A DNA stretch of 64,000 nt from Pseudonocardia acidicola (GCF_012911935.1 NZ_JAAXLA010000012.1:51512-115511); one strand, 5' to 3'; counted from the stretch's first letter, positions 35,592-45,379 are shown. Numbers and translations are program-made. Notes: generated by a model from the sequence alone, not told the origin.

Positions 35592-37991
35592 ATGACCGAG
35601 ATCGTCGCTCCGCAGGTGGATACAACCCCCTCGCCGGTTCCGGCAGCACCGCCGATCGAGCAGATCCGCCGCAAGGACGGCGACCTCGTCCTGACCGGAC
35701 GGGGCGGATACCTCGACGACGTCGTGCTCCCGGGCACCCTGCACGCCGCCGTCTTGCGCAGCCCGCATCCGCACGCGCGGATCCGCGGGATCGACACCTC
35801 GGCGGCCGACGACCGGCCGGGCGTTCGGCTGGTGCTGACCGGTCAGGAGGCCCGCGACGCCGCGGGGATCATCCCGCACTTCTTCGATCCGGCGCTGGTC
35901 GGCGGCAGGACCGCCGATTTCCGCTGCCTCGCCGTCGACACCGTCGGCTACGAGGGGGAGCCGGTCGCGGCGGTGGTCGCGGAGACCGTGCACGACGCCC
36001 AGGCGGCACTCGACGCGGTCGTCGTGGACTACGAGCCGCTGCCCTTCGTGCTGGACGCCGACGAGGCCCTCGCCCCGGAGGCCCCCACGCTCTTCGAGGG
36101 CTGGGACGACAACGTGCTCATCCGGCTGCCGTTCGCCGAGGGCGACGCGGCCGCCGTGCTCGCCTCGGCTCCGCACGTCCTCGACGGCGAGATCCACATC
36201 GCCCGGTACCAGACCGCCCCCATGGAGACTCGCGGCTACCTGGCCTCGTGGGGCCCCGACGGCCGGCTGACCTTCTACGCCTCGACCCAGAACCCGCATC
36301 CACTGCGGTCGCATCTGGCCGAGATCCTCGACGTGCCGGAGTCGTCGGTGCGGGTCGTCGCCACCCGGCTCGGTGGGGGCTTCGGTCACAAGTTCCACGG
36401 CTACCCCGAGGAATCCCTGGTCTGTCTGCTGGCCCGCATGGTGGGCGCACCGGTGAAGTGGGTGGAGAGCCGCGAGGAGTGCATGCTCGTCGGCGCCCGC
36501 GAGTTCGTGCACCGCTTCACGGTCGCCTTCGACGACGACGGGCGCATCCTCGCGCTGCGGGACCGGATTCTCGCCAACGTCGGGGCACTCGGCGCGAGCG
36601 GCGGGTGGGGGATGGCCTTCGTGGCCGGCATGGCCTTTCCGGGGCCGTACCGGATCACCGACTACGACGTCGAGTCGGTCGCCGTCGTCACCCACAAGCC
36701 ACCGTGGAACGGCGCCCGCGGCTACGGCAAGGAGTCCGCCGCGCTGGCCATCGAGCGGATCGTGGATCTCGTCGCGGCCGAACTGTCGCTCGACCCCGCC
36801 GGCGTCCGCCGGCGCAACTTCATCCCGCCCGAGGAGTTCCCGTACTGGACCGCGGTCAAGCACCTCGACAGCGGGCGGTACGCCGCCACCTTGGATCACG
36901 CCCTCGAACTGGCCGGCTACGACGACCTCCGCCGCGAACAGGCCCGGGATCGCGCGACAGGCCGGCTCGTCGGTGTCGGGATCGGCTTCGAGCTCACGCC
37001 CGAGGGCGGGGACTTCTCCGGTGCGCTGCTGCGCGGTTTCGACACCTCGACGGTCCGGATGGACCCCAGCGGCCGGGCCACGGTGCTCACCGGCGTCACG
37101 AGCCCCGGCACCGGCAACGAGACCGCGATCGCCCAGCTGGTCGCGGCCGAGCTGGGCATGTCGCCCGGCGACGTGACGGTCATCCAGGGCGACACCGATC
37201 TGTGCCCCTACGGGTACGGCAACTTCAGCAGCCGGTCGCTGACCGTCGGCGGCGCGGCCGCGGTGCTCGCCGCCCGCGACGTCCGCAACACCCTGGCCCG
37301 TGCCGCCGGGGTGTTGCTGGAGACGGCACCGGAGAAGATCGTCTTTGCCGGCGGCCGGGTCGCGGCGCCGGAACGCTCGATGAGCATCCGGGACCTGGCC
37401 GGCGCGGTCTTCCGGCGCACCGTCGCGGTGGCCGGCCTCGACGACGCCCAGCTCGAGTCGACCCGGACCTACACCCCCGCCAACGTGCACAACCTCCCCG
37501 ACGAGCAGGGGAGATGGTCGCCCTACCCGTCGTTTCCCTATTCGGCGCACATAGCGGTCGTGGAGATCGATCCCGGCACTGGCGTGGTGACGCTGCGCGG
37601 CTACTCCGGGGTGCACGACTGCGGCACGATCATCAACCCGGTGCTCGTGGAGAGCCAGTTCCTCGGCGCGATCGCGATGGGCATCGGCGGCGCGCTGTGG
37701 GAGGAGCTGCCCTACGGCCCCGACGGGCGGCTGCGGGCGCGGACGTTCAAGCAGTACCTGATGCCGCGGGCGCCCGACCTGCCGTGGATCCGCACCGGTC
37801 ACGAGGTGACTCCGTCGCCGTTCGCCCTGCTCGGGATGAAGGGCAGTGGGGAGAGCGGAACGGCCGGCGCGGTCGCCTCGGTCGCGAACGCGGTCAACGA
37901 TGCACTGTCACCCCTCGGGGTGTCCGTCCACCGGATGCCGCTGAGCGCTCCGCGGATCCTCGCGGCGATCAGAAAGGCAGGCCGGCGATGA
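35592..37991 (+). CDS. Xanthine dehydrogenase-family molybdopterin subunit (second operon)
   Basis: A 799-residue catalytic subunit of the CO dehydrogenase/xanthine dehydrogenase class. Visible motifs: LTGRGGYLDDVVLPGTL, YEGEPVAAVVAET, TRLGGGFGHKF, WNGARGYGKESAALA in place of the usual GAYRGAGRPE, and catalytic Glu in GMKGSGESGTAG. No signal peptide. The order L-M-S differs from the minus-strand operon (M-S-L), so the two are independent enzymes and not duplicates. It overlaps the FAD-subunit gene by ATGA. Lacking an AYRGAG signature, it is not a CO dehydrogenase proper. Confidence 0.92.
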   Translation: MTEIVAPQVDTTPSPVPAAPPIEQIRRKDGDLVLTGRGGYLDDVVLPGTLHAAVLRSPHPHARIRGIDTSAADDRPGVRLVLTGQEARDAAGIIPHFFDPALVGGRTADFRCLAVDTVGYEGEPVAAVVAETVHDAQAALDAVVVDYEPLPFVLDADEALAPEAPTLFEGWDDNVLIRLPFAEGDAAAVLASAPHVLDGEIHIARYQTAPMETRGYLASWGPDGRLTFYASTQNPHPLRSHLAEILDVPESSVRVVATRLGGGFGHKFHGYPEESLVCLLARMVGAPVKWVESREECMLVGAREFVHRFTVAFDDDGRILALRDRILANVGALGASGGWGMAFVAGMAFPGPYRITDYDVESVAVVTHKPPWNGARGYGKESAALAIERIVDLVAAELSLDPAGVRRRNFIPPEEFPYWTAVKHLDSGRYAATLDHALELAGYDDLRREQARDRATGRLVGVGIGFELTPEGGDFSGALLRGFDTSTVRMDPSGRATVLTGVTSPGTGNETAIAQLVAAELGMSPGDVTVIQGDTDLCPYGYGNFSSRSLTVGGAAAVLAARDVRNTLARAAGVLLETAPEKIVFAGGRVAAPERSMSIRDLAGAVFRRTVAVAGLDDAQLESTRTYTPANVHNLPDEQGRWSPYPSFPYSAHIAVVEIDPGTGVVTLRGYSGVHDCGTIINPVLVESQFLGAIAMGIGGALWEELPYGPDGRLRARTFKQYLMPRAPDLPWIRTGHEVTPSPFALLGMKGSGESGTAGAVASVANAVNDALSPLGVSVHRMPLSAPRILAAIRKAGRR

Positions 37992-38830
37992 TCCGATCAC
38001 CTCTCACCCACCACGCGCCCGAGCGCCTCGACGCCGCTGCCGCGTTGCTCGCCGAGCACGGCGGATCGGCGGCCGTGCTCGGCGGTGGGACGGTGCTGGT
38101 CCCCGCCATGGTGCGCGGGGACCAGACCTACGGCCACGTCGTCGACCTGAGGAAACTGGGACTGGCCGGCGTGCGGATCGAGGACGGCTGGGCCGAGATC
38201 GGTGCGATGACGACCTACTCGGACCTCCTCGCCGCCCGTGGGCTCGCCGGGTCGGCCGTGGTGCTGCGCACGGCCGCGGCGGGGATCACCGGCGGCACCC
38301 AGCTACGCAACCAGGGCACCGTCGGCGGTTCTGCCGCCTACGCGAATCCGGCCTCCGACATCCCGGGCTGCCTGGTGGCCGTGGATGCCGTGCTGCGGCT
38401 GCACGGCCCGGAAGGGCGGCGCGACGTGCCGGCCGGCGAGTTCTTCCGCGGCGCCTTCAGTACCGCACTGCGGCCGGACGAGATGGTGACGGCGATCCGG
38501 GTGCCGCTGCGGCCCGCCCGGACCGGCTACTACAAGCTCAAGCTGGCCGAGAGCAGCTGGCCGATCGCCACCGCCGCCGCCACGGTCGACGATGCGGGTG
38601 CGGTGATCACGTTGGGCGCGGTCAGTGGCCGTCCGATCAGGATCGATGCCACGTCCGTGATCGCCGCCGGAGGCCTGCCCCTCGACGACGGCGAGTTCGA
38701 CGAGCTCGTGCGGTCGCACATCGACGACCCGTGGGAGGACGAGTTGGCCCCCGCGTCCTACCGGCTGGACGTGGCCGCCGTGGTCGCCCGCAGGGCCCTG
38801 GCACAGACCGGGAACGGTGAACGGCGATGA
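37988..38830 (+). CDS. FAD-binding subunit of the second molybdenum hydroxylase
   Basis: A 280-residue flavoprotein subunit with the FAD motifs AVLGGGTVLVPAMVRG (about 33-48) and TQLRNQGTVGGSAAYANPASDIPGC (about 103-127), followed by the C-terminal domain. It transfers electrons from the 2Fe-2S centres to the acceptor. It overlaps both neighbours by four bases, which fixes both start and stop. Confidence 0.92.
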   Translation: MIRSPLTHHAPERLDAAAALLAEHGGSAAVLGGGTVLVPAMVRGDQTYGHVVDLRKLGLAGVRIEDGWAEIGAMTTYSDLLAARGLAGSAVVLRTAAAGITGGTQLRNQGTVGGSAAYANPASDIPGCLVAVDAVLRLHGPEGRRDVPAGEFFRGAFSTALRPDEMVTAIRVPLRPARTGYYKLKLAESSWPIATAAATVDDAGAVITLGAVSGRPIRIDATSVIAAGGLPLDDGEFDELVRSHIDDPWEDELAPASYRLDVAAVVARRALAQTGNGERR

Positions 38831-39357
38831 GCGTCGCAGAAACCCCTGACCCCACCGGTACCGCTCCGGCCCGGCGCCTGACCCTCACGGTGAACGGCCG
38901 GCCGCGGGAGGTGAGCTGCGAGGACCGGCAGCTCCTGGTCGAGGTGATCCGGGAGCAGCTGAACCTCAAGGGAACCCACGTCGGCTGCCTGAACGGGGAC
39001 TGCGGGGCCTGCACGGTGGAGCTCGACGGCCGGATCGTCAAGTCCTGCCTGCTGCTCGCGGCCAGTGCCGAGGGTGCGGAGATCACCACCGTGGACGCCA
39101 TGGGATCTCCCGGGGACCTCAGCCCGATCCAGGAGGCGTTCTGGGACAACGACGGATTCCAATGTGGCTTCTGCCTGCCCGGCCACCTGTTCGCGGCGCG
39201 CGAGCTGATCCGTTCCCATCCCGACCCCAGCGACGACGAGATCCGCCAGGCGATCGCCGGCAACCTCTGCCGTTGCACCGGCTACCAGCGCATCGTCGCG
39301 TCCATCCGCGACGCGGCGGCCCGGGTCCGCGGCTGCGCCGCGGCTGGAGAATCCTGA
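38827..39357 (+). CDS. 2Fe-2S subunit of the second molybdenum hydroxylase
   Basis: A 176-residue subunit with VGCLNGDCGACTVELDG in the ferredoxin domain and CGFCLPGH plus CRCTGYQRIVASI in the helical domain. The second set has Leu where Thr is common (CGFCTPG). An N-terminal extension of about 17 residues (with TPDPTGTAP) precedes the first strand. It completes the L-M-S operon and is 28 bp ahead of the MBL-fold gene. Confidence 0.92.
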   Translation: MSVAETPDPTGTAPARRLTLTVNGRPREVSCEDRQLLVEVIREQLNLKGTHVGCLNGDCGACTVELDGRIVKSCLLLAASAEGAEITTVDAMGSPGDLSPIQEAFWDNDGFQCGFCLPGHLFAARELIRSHPDPSDDEIRQAIAGNLCRCTGYQRIVASIRDAAARVRGCAAAGES

Positions 39358-39385
39358 CGATGTCACCGATGAGGAGGAGGTCACG

Positions 39386-40327
39386 ATGAGCACGTCCGCT
39401 CCGCCGCCGGGAGTCGCCATCACCGACGCGCGCCTGCAGGAGGTGGCGGAGAACGTCTTCGCCTACATCCAGCCCGACGGCACCTGGTGGATCAACAACA
39501 CCGGTTTCCTCGTCGGCCGGACCGGGGTCGTCAGCGTCGACGCGTGTTCCACCGAGGCCCGGACCCGCGCCTACCTCGACACGATCGCCACGGTCAGCGA
39601 CCAGCCGGTGCGGACGCTGATCAACACCCACCACCACGGCGACCACACCTTCGGCAACTACCTGTTCCGCGGCGCCACGATCGTCGGTCACGAGCGGATC
39701 CGGGAGGAGATGCTGGCCTTCGGCCCGCCGCGTTCGGCCCCGTTCTGGCAGGACGTGGACTGGGGCGACGTCGAGCTCGCCCCGCCGTTCCTGACCTACA
39801 CCGATCAGGTGTCGGTCTGGGTCGACGACGTGCGCTGCGAGCTGCGCCACGTCGGCACGCCCGCGCACACCACCAACGACTCGATCCTCTGGGTGCCCGA
39901 GCAGTCGGTGCTGTTCACCGGCGACCTGCTGTTCAACGGCGGCACCCCGTTCCTGCTGATGGGCTCGATCGCGGGTGCGATCGAGGCCGTCGAGGGTCTG
40001 AAGCAGTACCCGGCCACGACGATCGTGCCCGGACACGGTGAGGTCGGGGGGCCCGAGATCATCGACCCGGTCCTGGACTACCTGCGCTTCGTCAGCGACA
40101 CCGCCCGGGAGGCGAAGGCCGCCGGCCTGTCCCCGCTCGACGCGGCCCGGCAGGCCGACCTCGGACGGTTCGCCGATCTGCTCGATGCGGAGCGCATCGT
40201 CGGCAACCTGCACCGCGCCTACGCCGAGCTCGACGGCGCCGAGCGCGGGGCCCGGATCGATCTGGCCGCCGCGCTGGCCGACATGGTGACCTACAACGGC
40301 GGCAAGCCGCTGACCTGCTACGCCTGA
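39386..40327 (+). CDS. MBL-fold metallo-hydrolase
   Basis: A 313-residue cytoplasmic hydrolase of the metallo-beta-lactamase superfamily. The zinc motif is NTHHHGDHTFGN (HxHxDH), with further ligands at PAHTTNDS, FTGDLLFNG and PGHGEVGG. A strong GAGGAGGAGG site precedes the ATG. The fold hydrolyses thioesters, lactones, lactams or sulfate/phosphate esters; in this cluster it probably cleaves a ring-oxidised intermediate. It is followed by an FAH-family gene after nine bases, so both belong to the L-M-S operon. Confidence 0.88.
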   Translation: MSTSAPPPGVAITDARLQEVAENVFAYIQPDGTWWINNTGFLVGRTGVVSVDACSTEARTRAYLDTIATVSDQPVRTLINTHHHGDHTFGNYLFRGATIVGHERIREEMLAFGPPRSAPFWQDVDWGDVELAPPFLTYTDQVSVWVDDVRCELRHVGTPAHTTNDSILWVPEQSVLFTGDLLFNGGTPFLLMGSIAGAIEAVEGLKQYPATTIVPGHGEVGGPEIIDPVLDYLRFVSDTAREAKAAGLSPLDAARQADLGRFADLLDAERIVGNLHRAYAELDGAERGARIDLAAALADMVTYNGGKPLTCYA

Positions 40328-40336
40328 GGACGGACG

Positions 40337-41269
40337 ATGCGCTGGGTCACCTATCTCTCCCCGGCCGACGGGCAGCAGCACATCGGCCTCGTGCGCGGCG
40401 GGGCCGTGGCCGGGCTCCGCGGTCGGGACCGGCTGCTGGACCTGTTCGGTGACGACGGCGAGCGGCTCGCCGAGGCCGCCCGGTCGATCGAGTCCGACCC
40501 GCTGGAGGTGATCCCGGAGGCCGACGCGACGCTCTGCGCGCCCGTCCCGGTGCCCCCGTCGATCCGCGATTTCATGGCCTTCGAGGAGCACGTGGTCACC
40601 TCGATGGCCGCGCTGGGAAGGACCGTCGATCCGGTCTGGTACGAGATCCCGGTCTTCTACTTCACCAACCCCGCGGCGGTGCGCGGCCCGTGCGACGACG
40701 TCGAGATCTCGCCGGGCTCCACGCAGTTCGACTACGAACTGGAGGCCGCGGCGATCATCGGCAGGCCCGGGGCGAACATCCGGGTGGAGGACGCCGAGTC
40801 GCACATCGCGGGCTACACGATCCTGTGCGACTGGAGCGCCCGTGACCTGCAGGATCACGAGATGCGCCAAGGCCTCGGCCCGGCGAAGGGCAAGGACGGA
40901 GCGACGAGCCTTGGCCCCTACCTGGTGACCCCCGACGAGCTGGCCGACCACCGCGGCGGCAACGCCTTCGACCTGCCGATGACCGCCACGGTCAACGGCC
41001 GCCGCTACAGCGCCGGGAACCTGGCCGACCTGCACTGGTCGTTCGCCCAGATGATCTCCTACGCCTCCCGGGGAACGACCCTGCGCCCGGGCGACGTCAT
41101 CGGCTCCGGCACGGTGGGGACCGGCTGCATCCTCGAACTCTCCCGGGTGCACGGCGAGCAGGCGTACCCCTGGCTGTCGCCGGGGGACGAGGTCGTCCTG
41201 GAGATCGAACGGCTGGGGGCCGTCCGGTCCCGGATCCTGCATGCGCCCGAGGTCGTCCCGTTGCGTTGA
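40337..41269 (+). CDS. Fumarylacetoacetate hydrolase-family protein
   Basis: A 310-residue member of the FAH superfamily. The metal/substrate motifs are PPSIRDFMAFEEHV, STQFDYELEAAAIIGRPG (first acidic ligand pair), AGYTILCDWSARDLQDHEM, AKGKDGATSLGPYLVTPDEL and GSGTVGTGCILEL. The family includes C-C hydrolases, decarboxylases and isomerases in aromatic and heterocycle catabolism, with a divalent metal. It ends the plus-strand operon and is convergent with the GntR gene (33 bp). The reaction cannot be fixed from sequence. Confidence 0.88.
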   Translation: MRWVTYLSPADGQQHIGLVRGGAVAGLRGRDRLLDLFGDDGERLAEAARSIESDPLEVIPEADATLCAPVPVPPSIRDFMAFEEHVVTSMAALGRTVDPVWYEIPVFYFTNPAAVRGPCDDVEISPGSTQFDYELEAAAIIGRPGANIRVEDAESHIAGYTILCDWSARDLQDHEMRQGLGPAKGKDGATSLGPYLVTPDELADHRGGNAFDLPMTATVNGRRYSAGNLADLHWSFAQMISYASRGTTLRPGDVIGSGTVGTGCILELSRVHGEQAYPWLSPGDEVVLEIERLGAVRSRILHAPEVVPLR

Positions 41270-41302
41270 CGGATCCGGTCCTGCCCGGCCGGCAACGCGA
41301 CC

Positions 41303-41995
41303 TCAATCGGGCAGCACATGGGCGATGGCGTTCTGGGTACGCGTCATGTGCGCCTGCATCGCCGCGGAGGCGGCGTCGGGATCGAGCGCCTGGCAGGCCT
41401 CCAGGATGGTCTGGTGCTCCGCGCTCACCGCGGTGTGCCCGCCCCGCGCGTCGAGCGAGAGCCGCCGGAACCGGCTGGACTGCTCGGCCAGCAGCGACGT
41501 GAACTGCTGCAGCCACCGGGAACCGCAGTTGTCCAGCAGGGCCTTGTGGAAGGCCAGGTGCCGCCGTTCATAGGTCGCGTACTCCGCTGCGCTCATGTCC
41601 TGGAAGGGGCGAACGAGGGCGTCGGCCATGGCCTGGTGAGCCGTGTTCACCGCCTCCATCCACTCCGGGGTCGCCCGGGCGAGCGACCGCCGCAGGGCCA
41701 GCGGCTCCAGCAGGGCCCGGATCTCGTACACGTCGACCATCTCGGCCTGTGACAGCTCGGCGACCCGGGCGCCGCGCTGTGGCGAGTAGGTGACCAGCCC
41801 CTCGCCGGCCAGCCGGGCCAACGACTCGCGGACCGGTGTCGGGCTCGTGGAGAACCGTTCGGCGAGCTGGACCGCGCGCAGCTTCTCGCCGGGCGCGAAC
41901 TCGTGGAACAGGATGGCCTCGCGCAGCATGTCCGTGATCCGGTCGACCCGAGGCCGAGCGTCTGCCTCGTGGGGACCTGACGGCGGAGCAGCCAC
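41303..41995 (-). CDS. GntR-family regulator (FCD/FadR type)
   Basis: A 230-residue regulator with an N-terminal winged helix (FAPGEKLRAVQLAERFSTSPTPVRESLARLAGEGLV) and a C-terminal all-helical FCD ligand domain (VYEIRALLEPLALRR, then FHKALLDNCGSRWL). FCD regulators sense small carboxylates and usually repress a catabolic operon. It is convergent with the FAH gene and is the best candidate to bind the palindrome at 35549. Its own promoter region is the 412-bp gap upstream. Confidence 0.88.
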   Translation of the reverse strand: MAAPPSGPHEADARPRVDRITDMLREAILFHEFAPGEKLRAVQLAERFSTSPTPVRESLARLAGEGLVTYSPQRGARVAELSQAEMVDVYEIRALLEPLALRRSLARATPEWMEAVNTAHQAMADALVRPFQDMSAAEYATYERRHLAFHKALLDNCGSRWLQQFTSLLAEQSSRFRRLSLDARGGHTAVSAEHQTILEACQALDPDAASAAMQAHMTRTQNAIAHVLPD

Positions 41996-42413
41996 CTGAT
42001 GACTCTAGACCGCGGGTGCCGAGCACTCTCTCGACCTGCCCCGCAGGGCCGCCGTGAGGCGCTGCGCTGAGTCCGCGGCCGTGACGCGGCGCCTCCGGCA
42101 GGGTCGTGGCCTGATCGTCGCGTTCGTGCGGATTGATTACGGAGGGCGACTATCGGCCGCTAACGCGTCATCGCTCACCCCAGCTGCGTGGTACGAATGG
42201 GGGGCCGTCGTTACTGTCAGGTTGTCCCTGCGCTCCCCGGCGGGGCGGTCCGCCCCAGGTGCTGCCCACCCGGGGCGCCGTGGTGGAGTGCCCCGCCACG
42301 GCTGGCCGGGGCCTCCGGCCCGCGCCAGCGGGTGCCAGGGCGCCCCGCAGGCGGGGACCGTCTGAGGGTGGTGAATCGATCGCGGCCGATGACTGAATGG
42401 AGCTGTTTTGGGG
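41996..42413. other. Long GC-structured gap between GntR and the YceI-type gene
   Basis: No gene is supported in this 418-bp stretch. Its right half is rich in inverted repeats: GGGGCGG-t-CCGCCCC (42242-42256), GGGGCGCC (42272-42279) with its complement at 42339-42346, and CCGTGG (42278-42283) with CCACGG (42296-42301). If transcribed toward the YceI gene this would be a highly folded 5' leader. A transcription terminator remnant is the alternative. Confidence 0.4.
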
Positions 42414-43292
42414 ATGCTGGGCTTCCTGCGACGAGGTGACCGGGCCGGACGCGGGGTCGATGCCGGGCGCAACGCCCTGATCCCGATCCCGCTCACCGGG
42501 GGGCTGCTCAGCGGCCAGGTCTGTGACGTCGAGGGGCGGCCCCTGGCCGGCGCCGTGATCTCGGTGTTCGACCGGTCCACCCGCCGCGTGGCCCATGTCG
42601 ACAGCGACGCGTACGGCTTGTTCGCCGCCGCCGTCGCACCCGGAGAGCACCGGATCCGAGCCGAGGCCGGCGGCTTCCAGGCCGTCGACAACGTGGTCGA
42701 GGTCCAGTGGGGCAGGCACGCCGAGGTCGGCCGGCTGACACTGCGGCCCGACATCACAGCGGCCCCGCCTGCAGCGGGGATCTACGACATCGACCCGGAC
42801 CACACCTCGATCCGTTTCGTGGCTCGGCACATCGCGATGTCCCGGGTGTTCGGCCGGTTCAACCGGTTCCGCGGTCAGATCCAGATCGCTGAACCGTTCG
42901 AGGACTCCCACGTCGACGTCGTCATCGATGCGGCCAGCGTCGACACCCAGATCGCGCAGCGGGACGCCCACCTGCGCTCGGCCGACTTCCTCGACGTCGA
43001 GCGGTTCCCGTGGCTGCGGTTCTCCAGCACCCGGTTCTCCGGCCGGGGCGGCAACAAGTGGCTCATCGACGGCGAGCTCACCCTGCACGGCCTGACCAGC
43101 GATGTGCAGCTGAACACGACGTTCCTGGGCATGCAGGAATGGAACGGCACGCGGGCCGGCGCGATCGCGCGGACCGAGTTGCACCGCGAGCACTTCACGC
43201 TGAACTGGACACAGGCCCTCGCGCACGGGTTGCCCGTGATCGGTTCCACGATCGAGATCACGCTGGACGTGCAGGCCATCGTGAAGACCTGA
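42414..43292 (+). CDS. YceI-family protein with N-terminal carboxypeptidase-regulatory-like domain
   Basis: About 292 residues. Residues roughly 20-115 form a carboxypeptidase regulatory-like beta-sandwich (SGQVCDVEGRPLAGAVISVF, DAYGLFAAAVAPGEHRI). Residues 120-290 are a YceI lipocalin-like barrel (IYDIDPDHTSIRFVARHI, VFGRFNRFRGQIQI, LTLHGLTSDVQL). YceI proteins bind isoprenoid-type lipids. No signal peptide is visible, so it probably acts in the cytoplasm, which is unusual for both domains. I chose ATG 42414; TTG 42408 in frame has a better-spaced GGAG and is the alternative. Confidence 0.85.
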   Translation: MLGFLRRGDRAGRGVDAGRNALIPIPLTGGLLSGQVCDVEGRPLAGAVISVFDRSTRRVAHVDSDAYGLFAAAVAPGEHRIRAEAGGFQAVDNVVEVQWGRHAEVGRLTLRPDITAAPPAAGIYDIDPDHTSIRFVARHIAMSRVFGRFNRFRGQIQIAEPFEDSHVDVVIDAASVDTQIAQRDAHLRSADFLDVERFPWLRFSSTRFSGRGGNKWLIDGELTLHGLTSDVQLNTTFLGMQEWNGTRAGAIARTELHREHFTLNWTQALAHGLPVIGSTIEITLDVQAIVKT

Positions 43293-43313
43293 TCACCGCC
43301 GGTGCGGTCCGGC

Positions 43314-43348
43314 GTGCGGTGCCCGGGCGGGCGGCCCGGGCACCGCAC
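43314..43348. terminator. Bidirectional terminator between YceI and GntP genes
   Basis: A perfect 15-bp inverted repeat (GTGCGGTGCCCGGGC at 43314-43328, complement at 43334-43348) with a five-base loop, between two convergent genes. It has no T-tract. It is 3 bp from the GntP stop and 21 bp from the YceI stop. Confidence 0.8.
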
Positions 43349-43351
43349 CGG

Positions 43352-44773
43352 CTACACCAGCAGGCCGAGCAGCAGCACGAACACCAGGCCCACCACGGAG
43401 ACGACCGTCTCCATCAGCGACCAGGTCTTGATGTTCTGCCCGACACTCAGCCCGAAGTACTCCTTGACCAGCCAGAACCCCGCGTCGTTGACGTGGGAGA
43501 AGAACAGCGAGCCGGCGCCGATCGCCAGCACCAGCAACGACGTCTGGCCGGGGTCGAGGTGCGCCACGAGCGGTGCGAGGATGCCCGATGCGGTCACGGT
43601 GGCGACCGTCGCCGAGCCGGTGGCCAGGCGGATCGCGACGGCGACGAGCCAGGCCAGCAGCAGCACCGACGCCCCACTGCCCTCGACCCAGCCCGCGATC
43701 AGATCGCCGATCTTGGTGTCGACCAGGGTCTGCTTGAACCCGCCGCCGGCCGCGACGACGAGTAGGATGCCGGCGATCGGGGGCAGCGCCTGCTCGAGCG
43801 AGGCGGCGACGGCCTTGGTGCCCATGGCGGCTCCGCCGCCGAGGGTGAACATCGCGACGACCACGGCGATGAGCAGGGCGATCAGCGGGGTGCCGAGGAA
43901 GTCCAGCGCCGTGCGGGCGAGATGGCCCTCGGTCGCGAAGATGTCGGCGAGCGCCTTGCCCATCATCAGCACGACCGGCAGCAGCACGGTCGCGATGGTG
44001 ATCGTGAAGGACGGCCGCCGCACGGTCCGCGTCTCCAGCGCGGTCGCGGCACCCGGGCCCGCGCCCGGCCTCTCGTCAGCGACCTGCGAGGCCGCGAACA
44101 GCGCCGGCGCCCCGACGTCGACCCAGCGCGCCGCGTAGCGGGCGAACAGCGGTCCGGCGATCGCGACGGTCGGTACCGCGACGAGCACGCCGAGGGCCAG
44201 CGTGATCCCCAGGTTGGCCTTCAGGGCGTCGACCGCCACGAGCGGGCCCGGGTGTGGCGGGACCAGGCCGTGCATCGCCGACAGCCCGGCCAGCGCGGGG
44301 ATCCCGACCCGGATCAGGGAGAGCCCGGACCGCCGGGCCACCAGGAAGATCACCGGCATCAGCAGCACCAGGCCGATCTCGAAGAACATCGGCAGCCCGA
44401 TCAACGCGCCGACCACGGCCATCGCCCAGGGCAGGGCGCGGGTGCTCGAGCGGCCGATGATGGTGTCGACGATCTGGTCGGCGCCACCGGAGTCGGCCAG
44501 CAGTTTTCCGAACATCGCGCCGAGCGCGATCAGCGTGCCGACGCCGGCCGCGGTGTCGCCGAAGCCCTTGGTGAAGCTGTCGACGGCCGTGGCTACCGGT
44601 AGGCCGGCGATCGCGGCGACGACCAGTGAGCCGAGGGTCAGCCCGAGGAACGGGTGCACGCTGTACCGGGTGATCAGCAGGACGATCAGGGCGATGCCGA
44701 TGAGCGCCGCGGCGAGCAGTCGCGGGCCGGAGGCGGTGGCCGCCTGGGCCAGCGCGAACGTGGCGGTGGACAT
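43352..44773 (-). CDS. GntP-family gluconate permease
   Basis: A 473-residue inner-membrane carrier with about 12-14 helices and the family text GFGDTAAGVGTLIALGAMFGKLLADSGGA, GLVPPHPGPLVAVDAL and SLFFSHVNDAGFWLVKEYFG. GntP proteins take up gluconate or related aldonates by proton symport. The gene follows gluconokinase by three bases on the same strand, and the divergent GntR gene completes a gluconate regulon. Specificity for gluconate over other aldonates rests on that context. Confidence 0.92.
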   Translation of the reverse strand: MSTATFALAQAATASGPRLLAAALIGIALIVLLITRYSVHPFLGLTLGSLVVAAIAGLPVATAVDSFTKGFGDTAAGVGTLIALGAMFGKLLADSGGADQIVDTIIGRSSTRALPWAMAVVGALIGLPMFFEIGLVLLMPVIFLVARRSGLSLIRVGIPALAGLSAMHGLVPPHPGPLVAVDALKANLGITLALGVLVAVPTVAIAGPLFARYAARWVDVGAPALFAASQVADERPGAGPGAATALETRTVRRPSFTITIATVLLPVVLMMGKALADIFATEGHLARTALDFLGTPLIALLIAVVVAMFTLGGGAAMGTKAVAASLEQALPPIAGILLVVAAGGGFKQTLVDTKIGDLIAGWVEGSGASVLLLAWLVAVAIRLATGSATVATVTASGILAPLVAHLDPGQTSLLVLAIGAGSLFFSHVNDAGFWLVKEYFGLSVGQNIKTWSLMETVVSVVGLVFVLLLGLLV

Positions 44774-44776
44774 GGC

Positions 44777-45322
<546 letters not shown>

Positions 45323-45379
45323 CGTTGCAGTCCTCTCATGAGCGCCGGTCCGGATGAGGTGAGGGGAGCGTGCGTCAAA

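Noticed and set aside
43302..44138. Plus-strand frame opposite the GntP permease
   Set aside because: It is Ser/Thr/Ala/Pro-rich shadow sequence; the minus strand encodes a clear 12-helix permease.
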